DNA of 64,000 nucleotides from assembly GCF_003833015.1 (NCBI RefSeq), contig NZ_RJLQ01000001.1, positions 124,001-188,000 on the forward strand. Direction: 5' to 3'. The notes under the pieces are model-generated. The model ran no database searches. It was not told the DNA's origin and was given only the letters and a program-made list of their open reading frames with translations. Every line of letters begins with the position of its first letter. Within the stretch, counting starts at the first letter, position 1. The translations under genes and the position numbers were made by a program. This DNA is from Clostridium sp. E02. Its GTDB lineage: Bacteria > Bacillota > Clostridia > Lachnospirales > Lachnospiraceae. This document shows positions 7,477 through 16,801 of the stretch, piece after piece.

Positions 7477-9630
7477 ATGGGGGATATCGAATTGAACGAT
7501 CATAATAGGAGTCTTTTCAAGGGGGTATTGTCAGGGGTGGGGTTTTTGGTCCTTTTGCTTTTTTTGAATTTCTGGATTTTAAAAAGCTATCAGAACCATG
7601 TGATTGAGATGACACAGGACAATCTTATGGTTGCTGCAAGATCGGCTTCCAACAGTTTAAGTCTGTTTTATAAAGAAAAACTGGAAGAATTTTGTTTATA
7701 TGCTCCCATCGCTGCAGAGAAGGAGTCGTATCTTGGTTATTATCTGGGTTTAAATAAAGAATATATTTCTTCCGTTTCCTTGTTTAATTCCGATCAGACT
7801 CTTTTGTCTGTTCACGGAACTTCTTATGAAAAAGAAGCGAAACAGGCGGTCTTAGAAGCAATGGAAAATCCAGAACTCGTCAAAGGAAAAGCGATTTTAT
7901 TAAAACCAGTCCTATCTGGTTCTAACCATTTCATTCAGTTTATGGTGTGTCGGGTAAGCAATCCCTCTCTGCCGGATCGGTTTGTGGTAACGTCAATTGA
8001 AACGGGTGAAGTATATAAAAAAATTGTACAACCCATAAAAGTGGGAGAGAATGGATATTCTATGGTTAAGGATACCGATGGTGTAATTCTAATGCACCCC
8101 ACCTTGGATCAGATTGGGTTAAATGCCGTAAAGGGGCGTCTAGCGAAGTATAAAGATTACAATTTGGATCTTTCTAGCCTGGGTGAATTATTAAATCGGC
8201 AAAAGAATAACAAAGAGGGAAAAGAAATTTTAAACAGCTACTGGTGGGATGAGTTAACAGCAGCCAAAAAAGTTTTGGTTTATACCAGGGCAGATATTGG
8301 AGAACAGCAGTGGATTGTAAATGTCACTTTAAATTACAAGGAACTGGAGAAGCCTTTGGGAGAAGCAACAAGGCTTAGTATTTTGGCGGCGGTTGTAATA
8401 CTGGCACTATTTGGTGTCTTTCTTTCCTACTTTATCAATCGTGAGAACAAAACAAGCTCCATGGAAGTGGAAGTTAAGTATTTAAAAGAACTAAACGGAA
8501 CCTTAGAACAATTGCATCAGAAAGAAGAACAAGTTAAACACGGCAGCAGGTTATGGTCGGTTGGTATCCTATCCGGAATGATCAATCATGAATTCAATAA
8601 CTTTTTGACTCCCATTCTCGTCTATGGTGAACTAATACTAGCAGATAAGTCGGTGGATGGTTCTACCAGAGAAAGTGTGGCAGAGATTGTGCTAGCGGCA
8701 AAAAAGGCGGCAGAGCTGACAAAAGAATTATCATCTTATACCAGAAAGGATTCGGGGGGAAAAAAGATTGTTGTTTTAAATGTAAGGGATCAGCTAGAAC
8801 GGAACCTTAAGATGGTTCGTAAATTACTTCCCAATTCCATTCACCTACATAAAGAAATCACGGCAGAGGAATGTTATATCCAGGGGAGTCAGTCCTTGAT
8901 TTCGCAGATTGTAATCAATTTAAGTACCAATGCGCTTTATGCGATGAAAGATAGTAAGGGAAGATTGACCGTAATTGGCGGGACTGTAAAATCTACGAAT
9001 CAGCAACGCAGATATCGTCTTATCATTGGAGATACAGGACCCGGTATGACAGAGGAGGTACGATCGCAAATATTTGAACCGTTTTTTACCACGAAGAGGG
9101 AGGGAGAAGGAACAGGGCTGGGATTGAGTGTAATTCATGGATTGATCACAAGAGCAGGTGGATCCATAGAGGTAAAGTCAGAACTGGGAAAAGGAACCAC
9201 ATTCATCATTGAGTTTCCACTATGTCAAATCGTGGAAGAACAGGATCTTTCGCTGGAGACTAAAAAAACGGTAAGATATAAAGAACTTCTTTTGCTGGAA
9301 GATCAGGACAGTGTAAGAAAAGCACTGGGAAAAGGATTAGAAAAAAGAAAACATAGGGTTGTATCCTGCAAAACACCAGTGGAAGCACTTCGAATTTTAA
9401 AGAAAAATGGAGAGCGCTTTGATGCCATTTTAACAGCGGATTCCTTACCAGGCATGGGTGGAATTGAGTTTGCTGGGATTGTGCGTTGCATTGGAGTCGG
9501 AGCCAAAATTATTTTGATTTGTGATTTGGAAGATCAGGATATATTGGAGAAAAAAACGAATAATGTAGATGGAATACTGGAAAAGCCAGTTACTGTTGAG
9601 GGGATTGAGGAAGTTTTAAGAAAATTGTAG
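7477..9630 (+). CDS. Hybrid sensor histidine kinase with a degenerate C-terminal receiver
   Basis: Membrane sensor kinase of 717 residues from ATG 7477; TTG 7492 after GGGGGAT is an alternative start. A helix at about residues 15-38 is followed by a roughly 260-residue extracytoplasmic region resembling a dCache sensor, then a second helix near 295-318. The kinase core is NtrB/DhkD-like, with phospho-acceptor His371 in MINHEFNNFLTPI. The ATPase motifs are GDTGPGM and GEGTGLGLSVIHGL. The last 115 residues are a receiver fold, but the usual Asp position before PGM is Ala654 (TADSLPGMGG), with Asp655 shifted by one; Lys in LEKPV is kept. A CitMHS transporter gene follows and may be its target. 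Confidence 0.9.
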   Translation: MGDIELNDHNRSLFKGVLSGVGFLVLLLFLNFWILKSYQNHVIEMTQDNLMVAARSASNSLSLFYKEKLEEFCLYAPIAAEKESYLGYYLGLNKEYISSVSLFNSDQTLLSVHGTSYEKEAKQAVLEAMENPELVKGKAILLKPVLSGSNHFIQFMVCRVSNPSLPDRFVVTSIETGEVYKKIVQPIKVGENGYSMVKDTDGVILMHPTLDQIGLNAVKGRLAKYKDYNLDLSSLGELLNRQKNNKEGKEILNSYWWDELTAAKKVLVYTRADIGEQQWIVNVTLNYKELEKPLGEATRLSILAAVVILALFGVFLSYFINRENKTSSMEVEVKYLKELNGTLEQLHQKEEQVKHGSRLWSVGILSGMINHEFNNFLTPILVYGELILADKSVDGSTRESVAEIVLAAKKAAELTKELSSYTRKDSGGKKIVVLNVRDQLERNLKMVRKLLPNSIHLHKEITAEECYIQGSQSLISQIVINLSTNALYAMKDSKGRLTVIGGTVKSTNQQRRYRLIIGDTGPGMTEEVRSQIFEPFFTTKREGEGTGLGLSVIHGLITRAGGSIEVKSELGKGTTFIIEFPLCQIVEEQDLSLETKKTVRYKELLLLEDQDSVRKALGKGLEKRKHRVVSCKTPVEALRILKKNGERFDAILTADSLPGMGGIEFAGIVRCIGVGAKIILICDLEDQDILEKKTNNVDGILEKPVTVEGIEEVLRKL

Positions 9631-9718
9631 AATCTTAAGAATTATTAAGAGACCTGTCAAAAAATATATAGAACCTCTCCGTATAGTAAGTGTAAGAAAG
9701 AAAAAAGGAGAGGTGTTT

Positions 9719-11032
9719 ATGTATCTAGCTATTATTGGTTTTCTCATGGTAATTGCCATTGTAGTACTGTTATTAAAAGGCAAAATGTCCCCCATTGTTG
9801 TTTTAATCATCGTCCCTACGATTGCTGCGTTGCTTCTAGGTTATAGTGTCAGTGAGATAGGCGATTTCATTAAGACCGGTGTGGGAACGACCACAAGCAA
9901 TGCAATTTTATTTATCTTTTCCGTTGTATTTTTTGGCGTAATGTCAGATGTTGGGGTATTTGATATTATTGTAGATTTTCTGGTTAAAAAAGCTGGAGCG
10001 AATGTAATTTCCATCACGATTGCGACTGCCATTATCGCAATTATTGCTCATTTAGATGGTGCAACTGCAACAACTGTTTTAATTACAATTCCTTCGATGT
10101 ATCCGGTTTATAAGAAGATGAAAATACGTCCTCAGGTCCTTCTTTGCATCGTAGCCGCGGCTATGGGGGTTATGAACCTTCTGCCTTGGGGGGGTCCAAC
10201 TGCAAGAACGGCAACCGTACTTGGTATGGATGCCACAATCCTATGGCACACTCTGATTCCCATTCAGCTGCTGGGCTGTATTGTTACAATATTGCTTGCA
10301 TTTTTCTTAGGCTTAGTCGAAAAGAAACGTGGTGCAGGACTTGATGCAAGTATGACACAGGCGGATCTATTAGAAGCTGCAACCGCTAAGGATGATGGGT
10401 CACAGGCTCTTAGACGCCCCAAACTCCTTTGGATTAACATCCTTTTAACCGTAGGACTCATTGCGACACTTATGTTAAATATTACATCATCTTATGTTTT
10501 GTTTATGTTATTTTTATCCATTGCTTTGATAATTAATTTTCCATCCTTAAAGGAACAAGATAAAAGAATCAAGGCACATGCACCGACAGCTCTGATTATA
10601 TCAGCAACGATGTTAGCATCTGGGGCAATGGTAGGAATCATGACAGAAACGCAAATGCTGGGTGCTATGGCAAATGCGATTATTAGTATTCTTCCAGATG
10701 CTTTGGGACGTTATATTCATATCATTTTTGGAGTTCTTGGAATGCCACTTGGTATGATGGTAGGTACAGATGCTTATTTTTATGGTATTATGCCTCTGGT
10801 TATCGAAGTAGGAACCAAATATGGAGTCACTGCATTAAATACAGCGATTGCCATGATGATCGGAAAAAATGTAGTGCTTATGATCAGTCCCTTGGTACCG
10901 GCCACCTATCTGGCGATTGGACTCGTGGACATGGAATTAAAGGATCATATTCGCTTCTGCTTTAAGTGGCTGTTTGCCGTCACAATGATTATGTTAGCTG
11001 GAGGATTGCTTTTGGGAATCATTATCTTATAG
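9719..11032 (+). CDS. CitMHS-family citrate/carboxylate transporter
   Basis: Integral membrane protein of 437 residues with about 12 hydrophobic helices. It belongs to the CitMHS family, which imports divalent-metal citrate complexes with protons. Typical segments include FIFSVVFFGVMSDVGVFD, AHLDGATATTVLITIPSMYP, LPWGGPTARTA and the late GKNVVLMISPLVPATYL. A soluble loop sits near residues 205-235. The start ATG 9719 follows GGAGAGG; a GTG six bases earlier overlaps that site. It lies 88 bases after a sensor kinase gene and is convergent with an OmpR-type regulator gene, so one of these may control it. The exact substrate (citrate or a related acid) cannot be read from sequence. Confidence 0.9.
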   Translation: MYLAIIGFLMVIAIVVLLLKGKMSPIVVLIIVPTIAALLLGYSVSEIGDFIKTGVGTTTSNAILFIFSVVFFGVMSDVGVFDIIVDFLVKKAGANVISITIATAIIAIIAHLDGATATTVLITIPSMYPVYKKMKIRPQVLLCIVAAAMGVMNLLPWGGPTARTATVLGMDATILWHTLIPIQLLGCIVTILLAFFLGLVEKKRGAGLDASMTQADLLEAATAKDDGSQALRRPKLLWINILLTVGLIATLMLNITSSYVLFMLFLSIALIINFPSLKEQDKRIKAHAPTALIISATMLASGAMVGIMTETQMLGAMANAIISILPDALGRYIHIIFGVLGMPLGMMVGTDAYFYGIMPLVIEVGTKYGVTALNTAIAMMIGKNVVLMISPLVPATYLAIGLVDMELKDHIRFCFKWLFAVTMIMLAGGLLLGIIIL

Positions 11033-11038
11033 CGAATA

Positions 11039-11099
11039 AAAAAACTCTCTCTGAAACAGACTTTAATGTTCAAACGTCTGCTTCGGAGGGAGTTTTTTC
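11039..11099. terminator. Bidirectional terminator between convergent genes
   Basis: AAAACTCTCTCTGAA pairs with TTCGGAGGGAGTTTT (two G-U pairs), with an inner CAGAC/GTCTG helix. T runs lie on both strands, serving the CitMHS gene and the OmpR-type regulator gene. Confidence 0.85.
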
Positions 11100-11104
11100 A
11101 TCTT

Positions 11105-11803
11105 TTATAGCCTTAAAGATATATCCTTAAAGATATATCCGAGTCCCCAAGCAGTTTTTAAATACTTTGGATGCTTGGAGTCGTCTTCAATTTTGTCTCG
11201 TAGACGTTTGATGTAAACCATGATGGTATTGTCATCAACCACGGAATTTTTCCAGACATTTACATAGAGCTGTTCTTTTGTAAAGACCTGATTCTGGTTT
11301 TCCAATAAGAATTTTATCAAGGCGGTCTCTTTGGAAGTGAGAGGAATGGGAACTCCTTGCTTCGAAAGTGAAAAATCCCGAAGTGACATGCGTAGTTCCC
11401 CACACACCAGTTCTTTTGTTTCCACAGAATTATATTGTTGGCTTCTTCGTAGCAATGCATTGGCCTTCGTTGTTAACATTTCCAATCCGAATGGTTTCGT
11501 CAAGTAGTCATCCCCGCCAAGTGAAATTGCTAGAATCTTGTTTTGTTCCTCCAGTTGTCCACTCAAAAACAAGACAGGTGTATAGATCTTTTTTTTGCGA
11601 ATCAGGTTTACGACATAAAAACCATCCATATCATCCATCAAAACATCTAAGATAATCAGGTCATAGGTATGCTGATCTAGTAATTGAAGTGCTGCGGTTC
11701 CACTGTCTGCCAAAGTTACTTCTTTATTTTCTCTCTCAAATACCTGCTTTACGGATAGGCGGACTGCCCGGTCATCATCAATCACCAAAATCTTATCCTT
11801 CAT
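11105..11803 (-). CDS. OmpR/PhoB-family response regulator
   Basis: Cytoplasmic regulator of 232 residues. The receiver shows Asp10/Asp11 (VIDDDRAVR), phospho-acceptor Asp53 in LIILDVLMDDMDG (the usual Pro is missing), a Ser at the switch position (LFLSGQ) and Lys near 102 (YLTKPFG). The winged-helix domain covers about 130-230, with PLTSKETALIKFLLENQNQV and the recognition helix VVDDNTIMVYIKRLRDKIE, ending in WGLGYIF. Start 11803 follows AAGGAG. No adjacent kinase gene is in the same orientation. The hybrid kinase across the CitMHS gene is a possible partner. The C-terminal tail is altered by a 14-bp duplication, probably without effect on DNA binding. Confidence 0.93.
   Translation of the reverse strand: MKDKILVIDDDRAVRLSVKQVFERENKEVTLADSGTAALQLLDQHTYDLIILDVLMDDMDGFYVVNLIRKKKIYTPVLFLSGQLEEQNKILAISLGGDDYLTKPFGLEMLTTKANALLRRSQQYNSVETKELVCGELRMSLRDFSLSKQGVPIPLTSKETALIKFLLENQNQVFTKEQLYVNVWKNSVVDDNTIMVYIKRLRDKIEDDSKHPKYLKTAWGLGYIFKDISLRL
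11111..11138. repeat. 14-bp tandem duplication at the 3' end of the regulator gene
   Basis: CCTTAAAGATATAT occurs twice in a row. Because 14 is not a multiple of three, the second copy shifts the frame and sets the last few residues (DISLRL) and the stop of the regulator encoded on the minus strand. Confidence 0.9.
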
Positions 11804-11905
11804 ACCAATATCTCCTTGCATTTTACGTTATTTCATCAGTATATAGTAATTTTTGCGAAAAAGCAAACAACAGAACCCAACATAAAAAAATATTCAATTA
11901 TCCCA

Positions 11906-12847
11906 TCAAGGGGTATATTCCTTATGCTGGGTGTTATAATAATCGGTCAGTATATTAAGATATGCTCTGGCATATTGGGGAAGGTATCTGTTTTTTTGGT
12001 AGGCGGCAATCAAAGTATTTTCCATTCGGTTTTTCCCAATGGAAAGGCATACCGAATCCTTTCCTTCCCGTTTTTTTAACGTATGATAGTAACTTTCAGG
12101 CGCAATCGCAGCTCCCAAACCTTCCATAGCAAGTTGAATGGACAATTCACTGTTTCTGGTATGGAGAAGAATCACTGGATCTAGTTGGTATTCCTGAAAC
12201 AATTGACAAGCAATGGCTCCGCTATTTTGATCCGGGTAAAGGAGTATAAACGGTTCTTTTGTTAGAAGGCTTAAATCCAGCCATGGATAGCGGAAGCCCT
12301 CTTTTTTGATTGCTTTTTTGACCAATGGGTTTTTCCCAGACAGTACCAGCACCATCTCTTCTTTTCCTATCATCTGATAATCAAGATCAATGGGAAACTT
12401 GTGTACATTATAAAAAGTTAAGTCTACCGTGTGATCCGTTAAAGTATGCTCTGCTACAAAATTGACTTCCTCCATTAGATTGACGGTGACATGGGGGTAA
12501 AACTTGTGGTAGGTCATAAGCGTTGGTCCAATTAGACTGTTTCCCAACATAATGGGCAATGCGATGTTTAAACGTCCTTGGTTTCGGTGCATAATATCAT
12601 CGAATTCGATCTCCCATTCAATCCCGTATGCTACAATTTTCTCGGCATAATGAAGGTAACGTTCTCCCGCATAGGTAGGGGAGTAGCAGCTTCCTACCCG
12701 GTTAAACAACCGTGTCCCAAGCTGCTGTTCCAGATTTTTTAAATATTTACTTAAGGATGGCTGGGAGATAAAAAGAGTTTCTGCTGCTTTGCTGATATTT
12801 TTCATTCTTGCAATAGCCAGAATGTATCTCGCTTCTTTCAGTTCCAT
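11906..12847 (-). CDS. LysR-family transcription regulator
   Basis: A 313-residue LysR-type regulator. The N-terminal winged helix-turn-helix spans about residues 1-60 (MELKEARYILAIARMKNISK, then AAETLFISQPSLSKYLKNLE). The effector domain follows at about 90-300, with the usual two-lobe periplasmic-binding-protein-like pattern (LNIALPIMLGNSLIGPTLM and ELSIQLAMEGLGAAIAPESY). It is divergent from the PotB-like permease gene across 185 bp, the classic arrangement for a LysR protein controlling its neighbour. The likely targets are the ABC transporter and purine deaminase genes. The co-inducer is unknown, possibly a purine or polyamine. Confidence 0.93.
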   Translation of the reverse strand: MELKEARYILAIARMKNISKAAETLFISQPSLSKYLKNLEQQLGTRLFNRVGSCYSPTYAGERYLHYAEKIVAYGIEWEIEFDDIMHRNQGRLNIALPIMLGNSLIGPTLMTYHKFYPHVTVNLMEEVNFVAEHTLTDHTVDLTFYNVHKFPIDLDYQMIGKEEMVLVLSGKNPLVKKAIKKEGFRYPWLDLSLLTKEPFILLYPDQNSGAIACQLFQEYQLDPVILLHTRNSELSIQLAMEGLGAAIAPESYYHTLKKREGKDSVCLSIGKNRMENTLIAAYQKNRYLPQYARAYLNILTDYYNTQHKEYTP

Positions 12848-12917
12848 AGTAGTACTTTCCTTTCCGATTTATGTTGAACTATAGCTTTACTGCATAGAAA
12901 ATATAGATTATATGTAT

Positions 12918-12946
12918 TTGACGTAAAGTATATCATAAATTATAAT
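12918..12946 (+). promoter_or_regulatory. Promoter of the ABC transporter-deaminase operon
   Basis: TTGACG at 12918-12923, a 17-bp spacer and TATAAT at 12941-12946 in the LysR divergent region. Several AT-rich near-palindromes around it could be LysR sites (T-N11-A), but none stands out. Confidence 0.7.
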
Positions 12947-13032
12947 AAATGTACAGATATAAATTAACTGTACTTATAAATAGTTATAAGTGAAACCAAT
13001 GTTTGAAGCGAATATCGCATAGTGAGGTTAAG

Positions 13033-13866
13033 ATGAAGAAAAGTAATGCATTTGTTATGGTAATACCAGGGCTTGTGATTCTATCCGTTTGCCTATTCTT
13101 TCCCCTTCTAAGAGTATTAATTCCAACTCTTTCGATCGGAGAGTATCCGCTTCAAGCTTATGCGGAGTTTTTTCAGGATGCGTACTACCTTAAAATTTTT
13201 CTAAGAACACTAAAGGTTGCAGTCCTGACCACAGGTATCTGCATGATAGCAGGCGTTCCCACTGCTTATTTTATTAGCCGGTGTCAGAAAAAATGGAGGG
13301 GTATTTTACTGTCTGTGTCAATTTTTCCGATGATGACCAATTCCGTGATCCGAAGTTTTGCCTGGATTAACATACTTGGAAGTTCTGGTATTATCAATCG
13401 TTTTCTTCTTACAACAGGGTTGGCAGAAAAGCCTGTAAAGCTATTATATACGGATTTTGCCATTGTCATCGGTTCGGTCTATCTATTCCTGCCTCTTATG
13501 ATTGTAACTGTGGCAGGGGTGATGGAAAACATCGGAGACGATATGATGGAAGCAGCATTAAGCCTTGGGGCTGACCGATTTCGAGCATTTTTAAAAATTA
13601 TCTTTCCCATGAGTTTACCGGGGATCATCGTGGGCGGGATATTGGTCTTTACAGGAACGCTAACTGCCTACACCACACCTCAGTTACTTGGTGGGAATAA
13701 AAACATGGTACTGTCCACATTTATATATCAGAGAGCCATGACCATAGGAGATTGGGATGGAGCGGCTGTCATATCCCTGATTATGATCGTTGTAACCTTA
13801 GTTGTTATCAAAGGAATGAATGCTCTGGCAGCTAGGCTTGACAGAAGAGGAGGAAGCGATGCGTAA
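13033..13866 (+). CDS. ABC transporter permease, PotB-like
   Basis: Inner-membrane permease of 277 residues with about six helices. It carries the EAA loop typical of spermidine/putrescine-type importers (MMEAALSLGADRFRAFLKIIFP). Start ATG 13033 follows GAGG; a TTG 30 bases upstream has no ribosome site. It overlaps the second permease gene by 8 bases. That gene, an ATPase gene and a binding-lipoprotein gene complete a PotABCD-like importer. Family members carry polyamines, but related importers carry other small cations or amides. The deaminase genes in the same operon suggest a purine-linked or polyamine-linked substrate. Confidence 0.9.
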   Translation: MKKSNAFVMVIPGLVILSVCLFFPLLRVLIPTLSIGEYPLQAYAEFFQDAYYLKIFLRTLKVAVLTTGICMIAGVPTAYFISRCQKKWRGILLSVSIFPMMTNSVIRSFAWINILGSSGIINRFLLTTGLAEKPVKLLYTDFAIVIGSVYLFLPLMIVTVAGVMENIGDDMMEAALSLGADRFRAFLKIIFPMSLPGIIVGGILVFTGTLTAYTTPQLLGGNKNMVLSTFIYQRAMTIGDWDGAAVISLIMIVVTLVVIKGMNALAARLDRRGGSDA

Positions 13867-14641
13867 AAATAGAATGCTTACGGCATTTGCCCTACTGGTA
13901 TTTGCATTTTTAATCATACCTTTGGTTATCATTACCATAACAGCATTTGGTGAAGGAAGCGCCATTACGTTTCCTGTGAAATCCTTTTCCTTAAAATGGT
14001 TTCTAAAGGTGTTTACTTTAAAGTCGTTTCGGATTTCGTTTCTGACCAGTCTTGAGATTGCAATGTTAGCGACTGTAATTGCCCTAATCGTAGGAATTCC
14101 GGCAGCGTATGCGCTTGCCAGATCCGGATTGAAAGGGAAAGGGATTTTAAAATCTGTATTCCTTTCTCCCACCATCGTGCCGGGAATTGTAATCGGGTTT
14201 GTACTCTATCAATTTTTGGTGCTTACATTCCAGATTCCTGTCTTTATGGGATTGCTTGCAGGCCATTTTATGGTGACGCTTCCTTATATAATCCGAGTGG
14301 TAGGTTCTAGCCTGGATCAATTTGACTTTTCGGTGGAAGAGGCGGCCTGGAGTCTGGGGTGTGGGAAATTAAAGGCTTTCTTTTCTGTGGTTCTTCCCAA
14401 TATTACTTCAGGAATTTCCGCTGCGTTTATGCTGGCATTTATCAATTCCTTTAATAATATTCCAGTATCCATGTTTCTATCTGGTCCCGGTGTCTCCACG
14501 TTTCCGGCGACTCTGATGAATTACATTGAGTATAATTATGACCCTACGGTCTCCGCAGTGTCTGTCATTTTAATGGCTGTTACTGTTCTTATGATGGTGC
14601 TTGTTGACAAAACACTGGGAATTGCTGCTTTGGCGAAATAG
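13859..14641 (+). CDS. ABC transporter permease, PotC-like
   Basis: Second membrane subunit of the importer, 260 residues, about six helices. The EAA loop reads VEEAAWSLGCGKLKAFFSVVLP, with the conserved Gly and the hydrophobic run to Leu-Pro that docks on the ATPase. The ATG at 13859 follows GAGGAGG and overlaps the end of the first permease gene, which points to translational coupling. A longer frame from 13820 lies wholly inside the upstream gene and is unlikely. It pairs with the PotB-like protein as a heterodimeric pore. Confidence 0.92.
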   Translation: MRKNRMLTAFALLVFAFLIIPLVIITITAFGEGSAITFPVKSFSLKWFLKVFTLKSFRISFLTSLEIAMLATVIALIVGIPAAYALARSGLKGKGILKSVFLSPTIVPGIVIGFVLYQFLVLTFQIPVFMGLLAGHFMVTLPYIIRVVGSSLDQFDFSVEEAAWSLGCGKLKAFFSVVLPNITSGISAAFMLAFINSFNNIPVSMFLSGPGVSTFPATLMNYIEYNYDPTVSAVSVILMAVTVLMMVLVDKTLGIAALAK

Positions 14642-14652
14642 GAGGAATGCAC

Positions 14653-15690
14653 ATGGCTTATATGGAATTAAAGGACATTGATGTCCGTTATGATAAAAAG
14701 AAACAAGTTTTAAAGGGATTAAATCTTAAGGTGAAGGAAGGAGAACTGGTTTCCCTTCTTGGACCAAGTGGATGTGGAAAAACGACGACATTAAGAGTGG
14801 TTGCTGGATTTATAGAACCTCAAAATGGTGTGTTTTCCATTGGAGGAGATGATTTAACCAAAGTACCGGTTCATAAAAGAAATTTCGGCATCGTCTTTCA
14901 AAGTTATGCCTTGTTTCCTCATTTGAGTGTCTATGACAATGTGGCATTTGGATTAAAGATGAGAAATCGAAAGACAGAAGAGATTGATCAGAAGGTTAAG
15001 GAAATATTAGAAATCTGCGGTCTTACAGAATTTCAATCACGATTCCCCCAGCAGATGTCAGGAGGACAGAGGCAGCGAGTGGCCCTTGCCAGAGCTCTGG
15101 TGATTGAACCGAAGCTTCTGTTACTAGATGAGCCTTTGAGCAATCTAGATGCGAAGCTGCGCATCAACATGCGTATGGAGATCAAACGGATTCAGAAGAA
15201 GCTTGGAATTACAACACTGTTTGTTACTCATGATCAGGAAGAGTGCTTTTCTATCTCTGATAAGGTTGCTGTTATGAATCAGGGGGTAATTGAACAGTTT
15301 GATACTCCGGAACAGATCTATCAAAGACCGGAAACGGAATTTGTAGCAAGATTCATCGGGTTTGAAAATTTCCTACCTCTGAAAAAGGGCAAGAATGGAT
15401 ATGAAACAGAAACGGGTGAAATATTTACAGTAGAGATGGAACGAAATGGAACGAATTTTATGGGAACCATTCGACCGGAAGATATTCAGGTGGCAGAAGC
15501 CGGACAGACCAATAATGTTCTAGAAGGGATCATCGGTGTTCGTACATTCCTTGGAAAGACCTATCAGTATGAAGTGCTGACAGGGGGCGGAAAGTTTCTG
15601 GTGAACCGGCCAGCGGATGAATCTTATGAAGAAGGAAAAAAAATCCGGCTTTATCTGCCAGAAACCAGACTGATTTTAGTACACAGGTAA
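14653..15690 (+). CDS. ABC transporter ATP-binding protein, PotA-like
   Basis: ATPase subunit of the importer, 345 residues. It has Walker A GPSGCGKTT, Q loop (VFQSYALFPH), signature MSGGQRQRVALARAL, Walker B LLLLDEPLSNLD and switch His in VTHDQEE. The C-terminal TOBE domain (about 240-345, with TIRPEDIQV) is typical of PotA/MalK-type subunits. Start 14653 is chosen because the ATG at 14647 lies only one base after GGAGG. The gene follows the permease gene by 11 bases. Family assignment is firm; substrate is not. Confidence 0.93.
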   Translation: MAYMELKDIDVRYDKKKQVLKGLNLKVKEGELVSLLGPSGCGKTTTLRVVAGFIEPQNGVFSIGGDDLTKVPVHKRNFGIVFQSYALFPHLSVYDNVAFGLKMRNRKTEEIDQKVKEILEICGLTEFQSRFPQQMSGGQRQRVALARALVIEPKLLLLDEPLSNLDAKLRINMRMEIKRIQKKLGITTLFVTHDQEECFSISDKVAVMNQGVIEQFDTPEQIYQRPETEFVARFIGFENFLPLKKGKNGYETETGEIFTVEMERNGTNFMGTIRPEDIQVAEAGQTNNVLEGIIGVRTFLGKTYQYEVLTGGGKFLVNRPADESYEEGKKIRLYLPETRLILVHR

Positions 15691-15735
15691 TTACGGCTTT
15701 TAAGCCGGTAATATAGAAAAGAGAGGAATACAATT

Positions 15736-16791
15736 ATGAAAAAAGTATTGGCATTATCCTTATGTGCAGTTTTATTGTTATCGGGATGCGGCAGTGCAGG
15801 CAGCACAGGAGAAAAAAGCACCAAGAAGGAAGAGAAAAAACTGGTGTTGTCTACCTACGGATTAAGTGAGGATATTTCAGAAGAAGAAGTCTATAAGCCT
15901 TTTGAAGACCAGTTTGGCTGTAAGATTGTAACAGAGACAGGAAGCACAAACGAGCGTTACACCAAGTTATCAGCAGATGCAAATAGTACCATTGATGTCA
16001 TTGAGTTATCCCAGGCGATGACGGCTAAGGGGATTGAGGAAGGATTGTTTGAGTCTCTGGATTTATCTAAGATTGAAAACATCAAGGATTTAATTGGCGC
16101 AGCCAATATCATGGCAGAGAAAGGTCAGGGAATTGCATATACCATTAACAGCATAGGCATTATGTATGATCCGGAAGCTGTAGGGTTTGAGATTAACAGC
16201 TTTGACGATTTGTGGAAGGCAGAACTTTCAGGCAGCATCGCCATTCCGGATATTACCACTACATTTGGCCCGGCTATGGTCTACATGGCAGGGGAACATG
16301 CAGGGGTTGATGTGACCAAAGACAATGGAAAAGCGGCTTTTTCTGCACTGGAAGAATTAAAGCCAAATCTTGTAAAAACGTATGCCAAATCATCGGATTT
16401 AATTAATATGTTTACCTCTGGAGAAATAAAAGCAGCAATCGTGGGTGATTTTGCAGTTCCCATCATCACAGAAGCAAATCCGGATTTAAGCTATGTGACT
16501 CCAGAACATACGTATGCGAATTTTAATACCATTAGCATCACAAAGAACTGTGAGAATAAGGAACTGGCTTATGCGTATATTAATTATCGGTTAAGCAAGG
16601 AACTTCAGGAAAAAACGACCAAAGTATTAAACGAAGCACCTACCAATAACCAGATAAAAGTTTCAGAGGAAGATGCAAAAAACATGACTTACGGTGCGGT
16701 TGCTGAAAATGCAAAGGTTCTTGATTACTCCTTTGTCAATCCGATTTTAAGTGACTGGATCGACCAATGGAATCGGATCATCAACAGTTAA
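15736..16791 (+). CDS. ABC transporter substrate-binding lipoprotein, PotD-like
   Basis: Lipoprotein of 351 residues whose signal peptide ends LLLSGCGSAG, giving a lipidated Cys19. The body has the PotD/PotF pattern: KKLVLSTYGLSEDISEEEVY, the TETGSTNERYTKL segment, a central IAYTINSIGIMYDP hinge strand and IKAAIVGDFAVPII. The acidic residues that grip polyamines in PotD are not obviously all conserved. The ligand could therefore be another cationic or heterocyclic compound. It ends 10 bases before the adenine-deaminase-family gene, so transport and deamination are probably co-expressed. Confidence 0.9.
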   Translation: MKKVLALSLCAVLLLSGCGSAGSTGEKSTKKEEKKLVLSTYGLSEDISEEEVYKPFEDQFGCKIVTETGSTNERYTKLSADANSTIDVIELSQAMTAKGIEEGLFESLDLSKIENIKDLIGAANIMAEKGQGIAYTINSIGIMYDPEAVGFEINSFDDLWKAELSGSIAIPDITTTFGPAMVYMAGEHAGVDVTKDNGKAAFSALEELKPNLVKTYAKSSDLINMFTSGEIKAAIVGDFAVPIITEANPDLSYVTPEHTYANFNTISITKNCENKELAYAYINYRLSKELQEKTTKVLNEAPTNNQIKVSEEDAKNMTYGAVAENAKVLDYSFVNPILSDWIDQWNRIINS

Positions 16792-16801
16792 GGAAGAGAC
16801 A

